Shown: positions 27,000 through 40,265, numbered from the stretch's first letter. The stretch: DNA of 64,000 bases from Panorpa germanica (GCA_963678705.1 OY783216.1:8928001-8992000); one strand, 5' to 3'. Translations and numbers: made by a program. The notes: generated by a model from the sequence alone, not told the origin.

Positions 27000-29685
27000 G
27001 TCCATGAATATTTAGAACCCCCTATAAAATTCAAAATAATTAAGATATTTCAAATTTTTTAATGCAGTTCGTCTTCTTAAATATAAATGGATATAACTGC
27101 ATCAAAAAATATTAAGAAATCAATAATTTTTATTTTTAAAAAAAAAGTCCATGAATTTTTAGAACCCCTTATAAAATCCAAAATAATTAAGATATTTCAA
27201 ATTTTTTAATGCAGTTCGTCTTCTTAAATATAAATGGATATAACTGCATCAAAAAATATTAAGAAATCAATAATTTTTCTATTTAAAAAAAAGTCCATGA
27301 ATTTTTAGAACCCCTTATAAAATCCAAAATAATTAAGATATTTCAAATTTTTTAATGCAGTTCGTCTTCTTAAATATAAATGGATATAACTGCATCAAAA
27401 AATATTAAGAAATCAATAATTTTTCTATTTAAAAAAAAGTCCATGAATTTTTAGAACCCCCTATAAAATCCAAAATAATTAAGATATTTCAAACTTTTTA
27501 ATGCAGTTCGTCTTCTTAAATACAAATGGATATAACTGCATCGAAAAATATTAAGAAATCAATAATTTTTATTTTTAAAAAATAGTCCATGAATTTTTAG
27601 AACCCCTTATAAAATCCAAAATAATTAAGATATTTCAAATTTTTTAATGCAGATCGTCTTCTTAAATATAAATGGATATAACTGCATCAAAAAATATTAA
27701 GAAATCAATAATTTTTATTTTTAAAAAAAGAGTCCATGAATTTTTAGAACCCCTTATAAAATCCAAAATAATTAAGATATTTCAAATTTTTTAATGCAGT
27801 TCGTCTTCTTAAATATAAATGGATATAACTGCATCAAAAAATATTAAGAAATCAATAATTTTTCTATTTAAAAAAAAGTCCATGAATTTTTAGAACCCCC
27901 TATAAAATCTAAAATAATTAAGATATTTCAAATTTTTTAATGCAGTTCGTCTTCTTAAATACAAATGAATTTAACTGCATCAAAAAATAATAAGAAATCA
28001 TTAATTTTTATTTTTAAAAAAGAAGTCCATGAATTTTTAGAACCCCTTATAAAATCCAAAATAATTAAGATATTTCAAATTTTTTAATGCAGTTCGTCTT
28101 CTTAAATATAAATGGATATAACTGCATCGAAAAATATTAAGAAATCAATAATTTTTATTTTTAAAAAAAAAGTCCATGAATTTTTAGAACCCCTTATAAA
28201 ATCCAAAATAATTAAGATATTTCAAATTTTTTAATGCAGTTCGTCTTCTTAAATATAAATGGATATAACTGCATCGAAAAATATTAAGAAATCAATAATT
28301 TTTATTTTTAAAAAAAAAGTCCATGAATTTTTAGAACCCCTTATAAAATCCAAAATAATTAAGATATTTCAAATTTTTTAATGCAGTTTGTCTTCTTAAA
28401 TATAAATGGATATAACTGCATCAAAAAATATTAAGAAATCAATAATTTTTCTATTTAAAAAAAAGTCCATGAATTTTTAGAACCCCCTATAAAATCCAAA
28501 ATAATTAAGATATTTCAAACTTTTTAATTCAGTTCGTCTTCTTAAATATAAATGAATATAACTGCATCAAAAAATATTAAGAAATCAATCATTTTCCTTT
28601 TTGAAAAAAAAGTCCATGAATTTTTAGAACCCCTTATAAAATCCAAAATAATTAAGATATTTTAAATTCTTTAACGCAGTTCGTCTTCTTAAATATAAAT
28701 GGATATAACTGCATCAAAAAATATTAAGAAATCAATAATTTTCCTTTTTGAAAAAAAAGTCCATGAATTTTTAGAACCCCTTATAAAATCCAAAATAATT
28801 AAGATATTTCAAATTTTTTAATGCAGTTCGTCTTCTTAAATATAAATGAATATAACTGCATCAAAAAATATTAAGAAATCAATATTTTTTCTATTTAAAA
28901 AAAAGTCCATGAATTTTTAGAACCCCTTATAAAATCCAAAATAATTAAGATATTTCAAATTTTTTAATGCAGTTCGTCTTCTTAAATATAAATGGATATA
29001 ACTGCATCGAAAAATATTAAGAAATCAATAATTTTTATTTTTAAAAAAAAAGTCCATGAATTTTTAGAACCCCTTATAAAATCCAAAATAATTAAGATAT
29101 TTCAAATTTTTTAATGCAGTTTGTCTTCTTAAATATAAATGGATATAACTGCATCAAAAAATATTAAGAAATCAATAATTTTTCTATTTAAAAAAAAGTC
29201 CATGAATTTTTAGAACCCCCTATAAAATCCAAAATAATTAAGATATTTCAAACTTTTTAATTCAGTTCGTCTTCTTAAATATAAATGAATATAACTGCAT
29301 CAAAAAATATTAAGAAATCAATAATTTTCCTTTTTGAAAAAAAAGTCCATGAATTTTTAGAACCCCTTATAAAATCTAAAATAATTAAGATATTTTAAAT
29401 TCTTTAACGCAGTTCGTCTTCTTAAATATAAATGGATATAACTGCATCAAAAAATATTAAGAAATCAATAATTTTCCTTTTTGAAAAAAAAGTCCATGAA
29501 TTTTTAGAACCCCTTATAAAATCCAAAATAATTAAGATATTTCAAATTTATTAACACAGTTTGTCTTCTTAAAGTTTAGTGGATATAACTGTAACAAAAG
29601 TGTTCAAAGATCTTAAATTTTCTCTATAAAAAAATGTCCATGAATTTAAAAAAGGTCGCATAGAAATCTAAAAAGCATTGATGTT
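27000..29685 (-). repeat. Right arm of the inverted satellite: ~17-18 monomers in reverse orientation
   Basis: The same ~147-bp monomer, now in reverse complement (GTCCATGAATTTTTAGAACC ...). The first unit begins at 27000, eight bases after the left arm stops. A variant with GCAGTTTGTCTTCTT recurs at 28383 and 29116, 733 bp apart, meaning a five-monomer duplication specific to this arm. The last unit (about 29545-29685) is strongly degenerate, as expected at an array edge. Together with the left arm it forms a 5.6 kb palindrome between two gustatory receptor genes. Confidence 0.95.
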
Positions 29686-30254
29686 TAAAGTGTAATAAAG
29701 CAAAAATTCTACATATTTTAAATTTTAATTTAACAGTTTATCAATTTAACGTGCAGCGGATATTACTCTATTGAGAACTAGACAAACAAGAAATAAGGAT
29801 TATCAATAGTTTCTCTTTGCTATAACAAAATTGTGATACACACCCATTGCCATGCAATGGGGCGAAGAGCTAATACTATAATAACTTTCAAGTCAACATT
29901 AATCAAATTAGGAAATTATTATTTATGTATTTAATTTATTTACTGAAATCAATTATGCATGATTAAAAGACATGCGTGAGCGTAAATAAAATGTCTTTTT
30001 AATTAAAAATATTATTTTTATTCCAATAAATGAAAAGAGTAGAAGAATTATATACGAGTATATTTTAAAATTAGTAAAACTTTACTAATGTTTCAAAAGT
30101 GTAAAAGTATTTATTTAAAAAGTGTACATGAAATTTAATTTCAATATTTCAAGTTGAATTAAATTAAAACTCCGTGTAAACGTATGCTTGCAATTCATTT
30201 ATATCCCGTGACTATTTATTTGTGTTTTATACGTACGTACAGTTTTCAGGTTCA
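29686..30254. other. Upstream region of gustatory receptor 2
   Basis: AT-rich DNA with no gene. A splice acceptor TTTTCAG ends at 30249, five bases before the ATG of the second receptor, so an upstream non-coding exon is likely but was not located. Confidence 0.4.
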
Positions 30255-31965
30255 ATGGCTACACATATGTTGGACCATACATTGAAACCAATTCTAACAT
30301 TCCGTAATATATTTGGAATTACTCCATTTGATAAACACCTGTCCATCCTATCTTATGTTAAAACTGCTGTATTTCTAATTATCTACGTGCCTACAATGTA
30401 CTATATCATTTACGATCAAATGTCACTAACCCTAGACAGACGGAATTATTTGATGCAGTACATCTCAATGATGATCAGGAATGCGTCTACTGTTATGACA
30501 ATAGTGACAGTCAGTATTGAATACCTCAGTCGAAAGAAAATTCTAAAAATGTTTGAGAAAATCAATGAAATCGATGAAATTATCACAAGAAATATTAATA
30601 TTTTAAATGCGTTTGTTGATTACAAATTTGTGAAAAGATTTGTGAATATGCTGTTGATTCAGTCATGCATTGTTATAGTTTCCAATTTGTTTTTATTATA
30701 TTATTTTTATTATAATTTAATATCGTTTGATCTCTTCATTGGACTTACTGTGTCTGCGTCGTTGCCAGGCGTTGTTAATACAGCGATGGTTACTGCGGTG
30801 TGCTCCTTTCTTTATTTAGTAAAAAGCAGATTTTTGTGGATCAATCAACAGCTTGTTTGCTTCAATAAAAATAATTACATTGGAGGTACAAATGTAAGTA
30901 TCGGAAATTGTATGAAAATATATTTGTATTCTAAAATTACTTAATTTTGATTTAAAAGAAACTTGTAACATGAATATCTAGAGTTTGTTGCGAAGGGTTT
31001 TGCTTGTTGCCATTATATCAGGCGGATCACATTGGAATACAATAAAAACACCCGGTATGCATTCTATACGAATTCGATTTGTTAATATTAATCAAGAAAC
31101 TGAAAATGCCTGAGAGTAACTGTCTAGTATTAATACCACCATTACGAAGAGAAACACTAACTAGAATTTACTAATTTATAATTCCACTTTAAATGTACAT
31201 TTAGAAAACAGCACCCATAGAAGCTAGTGTAAAGAAACAATTAATAGCTCTTCAAATATTGCGACAAATTTACTCTAAACATTTAGAAATCTACATGCTA
31301 CTAACAAAGTCCTACAGTACACTTGTAAGATTCATAATTTGTTTTACATTAATTAATTTACTAAATAATTGCAGTTATTTATAAAAATTTCTTCTCCAGC
31401 TTCTGCTATACGTGCTCATGACATTTCTGGTGGCAGTGACTCAGTTTTATCAAATGTCACTTTACTTTTTAAATGACAACCAAGCAGCAGATGCAGTGTT
31501 CAGTATTTTTTGGGTATTACACGATATTGCTGGATTGACGCTCATAGCTTTTTGTTGTCATATGGTTTCTACAGAAGCATCTAAAACAGGCGCATTTTTG
31601 CACGCTGTGCGATACATAGATGAATATTATATTAGAGATATTGCAAGTATCAATTCTAAATAATAACATTACATTTTGATTATTTTTATTAGCATTTTTT
31701 AATAACTTCTAGGTGAAGCAATGGTCTTTGCAAATTCTACATGAAGACGTGGTATTCAAGGCCCGCGGAATGTTTGCTGTTGACATGACATTGGTCTTTA
31801 CGGTAATCATTTTTGTTTTTTAATTACATAAAAAGAAAAAGCTTATTGTTTATTAATAACTACAATTTCCAGGTCTTGGGTTCTGTGACATCCTATCTAG
31901 TTATTCTAATTCAATTTAATTTGGCTTACGTTGTATCACAAAGTAACCAACAATGCCAGACATAA
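30255..31965 (+). CDS. Gustatory receptor 2 (insect 7TM chemoreceptor)
   Basis: Five exons, all phase 0: 30255-30893 (213 codons), 31205-31324 (40), 31400-31642 (81), 31713-31802 (30), 31873-31965 (30 plus stop); 394 aa. The C-terminal signature is SYLVILIQFN (Ser for the usual Thr). Blocks shared with receptor 1 include TEASKTGAFLH (TEAQKTGALLH there) and VKQWSLQILHEDV (IKQWSLELLHGDV there). Intron positions are identical, so these are tandem paralogues that have diverged widely in the first exon. Intron 3 appears to start with GC instead of GT (ATT|GCAAGTAT), the common non-canonical donor class. I chose the ATG at 30255 after the acceptor at 30249; no upstream in-frame ATG fits. Likely a ligand-gated cation channel; ligand unknown. 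Confidence 0.9.
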
Positions 31966-32535
31966 TCTTATTGGAACTTTGAATACTAATCTATTGCTAC
32001 TTTTCCGGTAAAATGTAAAATGTAAAAGAATCCGACCACCGGATATATGTTCCAAATTGAAATACATATACTGAAGTTACTGCGAAAATTACGTGTGTAC
32101 ATGTAGTAGAATGTGGATCAGGCGTTGTAAAATTAACTGCTTGTGTTATCTATGACACTAATATTTAACTAGGATTGTTTTCTCTACCATCCAAATATAA
32201 ATACCAGCTAAATATAAAATCAATTAGTAATATAAAAACTAATTAATATAGATACAGAGTCCTAATACCAAATTATTCAAAAGGTGTTGCATATTATCCA
32301 GGCATCTCTCAATTCCATTTTGTACAAAATTAAACTTGCTTCAATCTTCTTAAAATAGAATTATTGTTCTAAATTATCTGTTTCTTCAATGTTAATGCTA
32401 AATTTAAAGTATTTATTTAGATATTTAATAGTATTTATTATTTTCAAAATTAGGTATAAAATATATACATATAAACAAAATAAAAGATACTAAATATAAA
32501 CGTTACAATATAAAAATATATAAATTGTTATTATT
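31966..32535. other. Convergent spacer between gustatory receptor 2 and Codanin-1
   Basis: 570 bp holding the 3' UTRs of two convergent genes. AT-rich, no other feature recognised. Confidence 0.5.
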
Positions 32536-35500
32536 TTAAAAAATCATATCACTGCAAATATCAGAAATCCATTCTAACAGCAGCGTAATTTGACTACTTT
32601 CCACAGCCTTATGGCGATTCAGTTCCGTCATGGTTTCTGAAATACACATTGACAAATGTTTCAATGTTTCCTGAAATATATCAAATGAATATTAAAATAA
32701 AATGAATACAGTTTAATTGCATATGTAGTTTATATTAAAACTCACGTTAGTCCATTCCTTTCGTAATAGCTTTAAACATTGATCTGCCAGATTTTCCAAA
32801 TTTAAAAACTCTTCTTTTACAAGAGTACATAAAACGTGAGAGAGCACTACCCAAGATGTTTCTGACTTAGTTAACGATAACGCAATCATATTTCTTGGAC
32901 TCATAAGACGAGAAAATATAAATACAGAATCGTCCTTTATAGACTCTAATTGCTGTAAATCAGATTTCTCTTGGTCCAAATTTCTCTCTTGAATTTCCTC
33001 TTGAACTTTTTCAATATTAATGACTGTACTTTGGATTACAAAATCACTTAAAATATCCAATTTCCAAATTACTATAAATCGTTTTAAAACGTCCTTAATT
33101 AAATCTGGATAATAATAAACTGAAAATGAAATACAATATTAATTATTATCATAATTACAACTGATTAGTTAAATATTACGAATATAAAATTAGAAATTTA
33201 CCTATTGTTAAAACAAAATCAATAGATACGGTAGAAATACATTTTAAAATTGCTGGAACAATTCCTTGCCATTCTCTTAAACATAGTTCAGTTTTATATA
33301 AAATTGCTTCTATATGATTAAGTGGATCAACAAATTCTTTCTTTTCTTTACAATCGCAAATAAAGTCCTGAAAGGATAATTCGATTTAAATATATTACAT
33401 AATTAGAAAATGTGGCACAAAATGGGAAAGAAATAGCGATACCTTAATCATAATTAATACATCTGAAGGGGTTGGAGTATTTTTTTCATATTGCACCAAG
33501 TTACGACTATTGTCGTGATTATAATTTAATAAAGTGACACTGTCTTGTTCTGCGGTATTGTTAATTAAAGTTTTGTCAACATCACCATCAACATCTTTAC
33601 TAAATAAACCTAAAAAAGAAAATGTAAAATAAATAAATACTCAAGTGGAAAACATATTTTGCATATAAATATATATTATCATACCAATATCATGAAAATG
33701 TTCTTCTATCCATAATCTACATTTTACTTCAGTTTTTGTTATGCATAAACTTTCGCACATTTTTTGAACAGGTGGAAGTATATCACTGGGTAAAAGAGAT
33801 TCAAGAGCGGATCTAACTCTCTTTCTTATAACATGTTTAGCGGTCTCATGGCTCATTTTTAAAAGATCCTCTAATTGATTATTATATATTTGTAGTATTT
33901 CTCTTTCAATTATTTCCTGCAAAAATAACAACAAGAAAACTTATTTCACTTTCCATAATGTTAATATTAAATTACACATCATAGATTAAAATATACCTTG
34001 CTTGTACTTGTAACAAATTTAATACTTTTTATAACATTGCTTCTTGCTTCTTTTAAATTATTTCCAATTAAATATTTAATTGTTGCTGAATAAACCCTTT
34101 CTACTACAAATTCGATAGTTTTTCTTACAGATGGCGATTGACCATTTAAAAATTGTTCTTCTAGCTGAAACTGATTCAAAATTATAAGATAACATTTTAT
34201 ATATTTGATTTTATAAGAAAATTAAAACTTACCTTTATTTTTTGTGATTCATAATTCTTTTCAGATTGCAGACTTTTATTGCTCCCTGATTGTGTGAGTG
34301 GTGTAACATGTCGAACCCTACCCTTATTTTTTTCACTTATATTACTTTTCACAGAACCTAATGAGACCCTCAATGATAACAAACTTGGTACACTTTGATA
34401 TAAGATTTTTTCAAAGAACGGTGAGAATTTATTATTTGACAAAGTCCAGCTTTCAACTTCACTGTTAGCATCATAAGAAACATGATTATGATTAAGTAAT
34501 ACAGCATCTTCAATATATAAGGGTTCCTTGCCAATGTATCGAATGATATTGAATCTCCAGTTATAAAAATGATTTGAAAAATTTGACAAATCAAATAATG
34601 TGCCTAGTAATAATCTAACTAAATATTTTTCTCTGTATTCCAAATTGATTGGAAATTTGTAGGGTATCCGTGTCCTGCTTAGAGGCAAACATTGAATGTA
34701 AACATCGTAGAGAATTTCCATTAACTGTTTATAATATTTAAGCGATAGTGTTGATTGATTCAACATCGAAAGATATGTACTTAACCATTGAATAGTAATG
34801 ATTAAGTTATTTTTTTTTAATGATATTAAAAGTATCGATTTAAAATCCATAATGGGCTGCGTCTGAAATTATAATTTGTTATATTACAATCATACCGATT
34901 TTTTAAAAGTAATATATTATATTAAATGCTTACCTGTTCACGGAGAGTATTTTGTCCACTCATGATATTAAATATTTTCATACCATTATTATTAAAAGGT
35001 AAGTCTGTTACAAAACCTAAAAACTTTGCAAGAATTCGTAGTGAGTTCAATGCTTTTAAACTTGCAGCATTAAATTTAGATAATTCACACGACATATTGT
35101 GATTTGATTTATTGTTTGTAGCTTCTTCGGAATCACTTACAGACACATCTATATTTGTTTCGATGTGATCTTCAAAATGTAAATCGTTTAGTTCAACAAG
35201 TTCGTGTGTTAACATTATTTTTAAATGTTCCAAAAAAATATTATCATCAGAGTATATGATGAAATCTCTAAAAATGATAACAGTTGTATTAATTTATGTA
35301 GTTACGTAAAAAGGATATTATTATTCGACTTATAAACATACCTGAAAAACTCTTGACGACCCATAAATGTTTTTGTGTCATCAATACCGGTTGCATTTGT
35401 AACCAAACGATTACTTAATTTTGATAGAATACTGGGATCAACATGCGGTAAACTATTTAAAACATCTTGAGAACACGCCGTAGACTGCAATCATAGACAG

Positions 35501-38343
35501 ATCATCTTAGTTTTAAAGTTAAATACTATATACTAATACTGAAATAATGTGCCTCAGTACCTTATAGAAAAAGATATAAAACACATAAGGACAGCAAGGT
35601 TTAGATTGGGAAATGAGGAAAAAGGAAACAGATACTGGGAAAGTAGTGAGGAAAGAAAGTGTAGAGTGTGCGGAGCGGAGGACGAAACACTGGAGCACAT
35701 TAAGTTTGAGTGTAAGGAAAAAGTAGCGAGCGAAAGGAATATTGGCCCGCTATTAAAGGGAGGCAGTGAAGGAAAGAGGTGGATGGCGGAAATAGTAAAA
35801 AGGAAAGGAAAAACAGGACAATAAATAAGCTGGTGGCTGGGTTGCACAAGGAACAGGAAGAGAGAGGAAGTACTAAAAGAGGCAGTGAAGGGAAGCAGGA
35901 GAAAGAAAGAAGTAGCGAGGAAACAGTTAAACTTCAGTCCAGAAAAATAGACTAGGGAATAGACCAGTCCAGAAGGAAGACTAGGGAAAAATGAAGGAAG
36001 AGGGTCAAGAGAAGAAGAAGCAGAAAGTACTTTTGGAAATAAAAAGGTCTAGAATAGTTTAAATTTAATTGTAAGTTGAAGTATATGAAATGTATTAAGA
36101 ATGTAGATTGTAAAGCCGAAAGGCGAACAATAAACAACAATTAATAATTAATAATAATACTATATTATTTATAGTATGCTATAGCATTTAAAATAACTTA
36201 CCTCATTTTCACAAGATGCTAATAACTGCTTTACAAAGAGTCTGGCAAAATGAGCCATATTGCAAGCGCTGTTATATTCAATTGGATTAAATCTATATCC
36301 TGGTGTAGATTGATCTACAAATCCGGCGGAAATTGTTTTTTTAAGGGGTGTATAAAAGTTATTTGTTATATTTCTTGATACTTGCTTTCCAGCATGACTA
36401 GAAATTGGTTGAAATATATAATGAATTTTGCGCTCCAATGTCCCGAATGAAAAAGATGGTTGTAAATGAGTCGTTTCCCACGTTCTGTAAGATTAAAATT
36501 TGTTTTTAATATGAAATAAATAAAAAACTTATTTAAAACAAGTATTAAAAATTGAGACTTACCTTAATATATCATAAAATGTATCACGTTGTTTTCTAAA
36601 TATTCGAAATGTTTGATCAGATGTAAAGTTTTCAATATTATCGGTTTCAATTTGAAAACAAATATTGTTATTTGCTGTTGTTACGCTCTCGTCTACATTT
36701 ATTTTCATCAGAGAGTTCTTTTTCTCATATAAAGTTTTTAAATAATCTGTTAAAAGTGGCCTGAAATTTAATATTCTAATATTTTTTTCTAATGCTTTTA
36801 TAGTGTAATTATCTAGCAAACAAAGTATTTCTTTCTGCAAAAATAGTGTTTTCACTGCAAAATATGTGCAATTGTGAATTGATGTAATAACATTAATATG
36901 ATCATCAATATTTGTAGTTAATTGTTGCTTTTCGGTTTCAAAACATTGGTCAATGTTTAACAATGTAAATATAAATGATATTTCATTAAGTATATTTACA
37001 ACTAAATTATTGTTTAATATATTATTATATAAATATATTATTTTATCTAGTTCATTCTTTTTTGCAACTTTATTACGATCAGCTGTTATGATTGGAATAT
37101 CATTATCTACACTGATAGATGTTAGCGATACTACTCTGTTTATTTTAGAGTTATCAAATTGCTTTTGAATTAAATCCTTCTGGTTTTTTAAAAAGACTCT
37201 CTCGGTTTCAAAATTAGGACTGTTGTCTTCTTGTTGAATATTAAAGGCGCGATTCACTTCAACAGATTTATTTGGAGTACTAAATACGGATGTTGTACTA
37301 CTTGATCCCAGATTACTTTCCAATTTAGTCGGTTTAATTCGGCGACTGCGTTTTAACGGTGTTGATAAATTTGTGTTAGATTGGTTTAATGTTGGAAAAT
37401 TTGCCTCAAAGCTGGTTGTTTTTTTATTACATGGTGTAGACGCATCTAAATTTCCATTGCTTGAATCCGAAAATAAACTTCGATTAAGACCTGTTTCATT
37501 TAAACTCTTTTTCTTTTTATTAGAACTTGAATTTATTAAAAAATCGCCAAGATTTATAGCACCTTTCTCAAATGATCTGCTTTTTTCGACGGAATTGTTT
37601 TTACATTTTGAATATTTATGAACTGGTGTGCTATTTATAATATTTGTTTGTGTTCTTGATGGTGTGTAACAGCTATTGTTGCTATTATGAATGGGGCTTA
37701 ATATTCGTCCTCTATTGCACGAAGAATCAAATTCTTTATTGTTATCTAACTTTCGTGGAGTTAATAAGTTGCATGCGTCGTCATTTAAACTAACATGGTT
37801 ATTAATGCTTAGAACTGAAATATCTTTTGTTAATTCCTTATTTACTTTCGGGGACTCTTGTGGTTCAGCGTTTGAATTTAAAGAATCATTTTTTTGATTA
37901 ACATTTGTTAAGTTATACGGAGTATTTGCCGCATGTACAAATCTGTAACATATGAAAGTAAAAAATTGTACTAAATAGAAAGTACTCTATGACATGTGGA
38001 TAAATTGAAAGAAAGATTAATAGTTTTAACAAACATAACAAGGAAAACTTGTTATAAAAATATATATGTAGTATTGAATCTTACCTTGATGTCTGCTTTC
38101 TAAGGTAATCTAGGAAATACAAAATAAATTCTTCTTTTGAACACTCACACGAATGAATTTCAGATACAACGTACTCCTAAAAAATTGTTGTTTAAATTAA
38201 GTTTAAATTAAAGATATATAAAATTAAGGTTATGTTTTGAAATGTGAAAAACATTTACTAACCTCCACATTTACAAGCCACTTCGTTAAATCAATTGCTG
38301 TTAAGGAACCATTTAATAAATTTACTAATAAAGACTCAGCCAT
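32536..38343 (-). CDS. CDAN1: Codanin-1 (ASF1-binding protein; Drosophila discs lost homologue)
   Basis: Thirteen exons on the minus strand, 1396 aa: 38343-38263, 38176-38085, 37942-36563, 36484-36202, 35484-35342, 35267-34934, 34862-34233, 34170-33997, 33916-33685, 33609-33443, 33367-33202, 33119-32746, 32670-32536. All phases agree. Residues 60-310 are low-complexity; at about 253-262 lies RSRRIKPTKL, matching the ASF1-binding B-domain-like motif of human codanin-1 (SRRINPTPV). Further family blocks: NFTSDQTFRIFRKQRDTFYD, HFARLFVKQLLASC, LRILAKFLGFV, and SPSVRKTIEFVVERV near the Codanin C-terminal domain. Codanin-1 holds histone chaperone ASF1 in the cytoplasm and, in vertebrates, works with CDIN1 in erythropoiesis. 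Intron 4 carries a LINE fragment in opposite orientation. The acceptor of exon 8 could instead be six bases later (34164). Confidence 0.93.
35540..36160 (+). mobile_element. R1-like non-LTR (LINE) 3' end in Codanin-1 intron 4
   Basis: A 91-codon frame at 35549-35824 ends a LINE ORF2: it contains RFRLGNEEKGNRYWESSEER and the zinc-knuckle-like CRVCGAEDETLEHIKFEC (C-x2-C-x8-H-x4-C) found after the reverse transcriptase in R1/I-type LINEs. A purine-rich 3' UTR follows, then AACAATAAACAACAATTAAT and a (TAA)n tail near 36130-36160. It is a 5'-truncated copy, antisense to Codanin-1. The frame is still open, so the insertion is not very old. Confidence 0.8.
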
Positions 38344-39686
38344 TTTGCACTTGTTTTAAACTGATATATTTAATAAAAAGATTATATTTTATGAACATTT
38401 GTTGCTTTTCTTGCTTACTTTTAATTTGTTAATGATAACAGTTATCAACACTTTGACAACTCAAATGCAGAAGATGTACCAACTGCAGGACGAAGATAAT
38501 TCTGCAGAACACTGCAGGATATAACCAACTTCAGTCGATTCCAGAGAACAAAGAACTGCCATCATGCGATAATAGTAATAACTTAATAATTTAGAGCGGT
38601 GATTCAAATTAACATTAATACGTAAAAAACTTTTAAAATGAAGGATTTTATTCTACTTCGTATAGTCAGTGGTGCATCAAGCTGCTTGGAGGTTAACACT
38701 TAACAGTATCGTTTAGTTATTAATAAAGTTACCGCATCCAGCATCTGGCTCATGTATAATATGACGTAATTTGTTTCAAGCAGAGGGCAAATTATCCTTG
38801 ATATCGAGGAAAAATTACATTAGGTATAGGTAATACAAATTTACATATTTAACATAGAATCTGTAAGAAATGTACACTGGATAGAATGGAAGTAATCAAT
38901 GTTGGGGAAGTAAAAAATATGTAAATGATAGATAATAGTTCACAAACGTAAAAAAGAAATAAATAAAGAGGTTTCCGATTCATATATACATGCTGGACTG
39001 CCAGTTATTCTTCATTTGTTTAATTTTAATTTTGGGAAACAAAAACTGAACAGAATATTATACATCAAGGATGAGAACCACAGATTTGAAGTTGTTCTAG
39101 AGAACTTTATAATATAAGTAAGTTGAGTCAAAATATATATGTAGAACATTTATTGAGGAGAGTAATAAAGGTGTATGATTTATGCAATAAAGAATAAAGA
39201 TTTATGAGTCCACATTTTTAGACTAATGTCACATCTTCGAGCAGAACCAGGCAGAAGAACACTATAAATATATTTAATAGGAGCGACATCTTTGATAAAA
39301 TAGAAAAAGTCTGGATCTAAAATTATGTCTTCGATATATTTTCATGAAATTAATAACTATAGGCATTAAATTTATAAATTTAAATGAATTTAAATTTGTA
39401 TGATATTGCTCATGGTTCAGTCTTAATGTTATATGTTATTTAATACTGTACCATTTTGTTTTAATGCCTATTTTGGGTGGGGGTTACAATACAGTGTAGA
39501 GTGCGGCTTGGGACATTTAAAAGAACGAATCTATTTTGGATCCGGTCCGGCATTTCCCATATGAAAAGTCAGATTTCAACAGTAATAAGAAGAACTCGGA
39601 AAAATCAGTAATTTAGTTGGTGTAGAAAAATGTTATGTTATTCAATCAAAAGACATTTGGACATGAACTTTTATATGGTTAACTCG
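38344..39686. other. Upstream of Codanin-1 and intergenic DNA
   Basis: The Codanin-1 promoter should lie in the first few hundred bases. Near 38470-38530 three CTGCAG/CTGCAGGA-type words occur. No gene recognised in the rest. Confidence 0.35.
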
Positions 39687-40265
39687 AATGGGCTTGTGTC
39701 CTATGTATTAATTACTATAAAAGTGTACTATATATTGATAAAGTGGGTTACTAGAACCTCAAATGTTCAATTACTTTTTAATAACCCCTTATATGTTAAG
39801 AGATATTAACAATTAAAAAAGTCATTTAGTCTCTTTAATAATTAAAGGGATTCAACGTTGTACACATTCCAAGCGCATGTGACATCACAATCCTTGTGTA
39901 AGATTACCAACCTTACAGGTTATAAATATCTGCTATATGTATTTATATATCAAAATATCAAATATTATTTACAGCTATTTCAAGGAACACTCAAATTCCA
40001 ATATTATGTCTGCCTTAGTAGGGTTAAATAAAATAAAAACTTATTATTCTTTGATTTGACTTGATTATTTGACTACCAACAGCTACGTCAACAAATATGG
40101 CCGAACATTTCTAGCGCTAAAACTACAATTCAAATTTTTAATTGCTATATCTCCGTCAACATTTAGATATTTAATAAAATAGACACGCCAATACACATTT
40201 ATTAACATCAATTTCAATCAACAATAGAAAAATCGACCACTAAAAAATGAGGACACAAGCCCATT
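39687..40265 (-). mobile_element. Family A element, full copy in reverse orientation (579 bp)
   Basis: Runs from AATGGGCTTGTGTCCTATG to GAGGACACAAGCCCATT, that is, the 1223-1861 copy reversed. Both termini are present. It has a short internal deletion compared with that copy. No coding frame. Confidence 0.85.

Noticed and set aside
24025-29685. CRISPR-like regularly spaced repeats
   Set aside because: The units are directly contiguous ~147-bp monomers without unique spacers, in a eukaryotic genome. It is a satellite.
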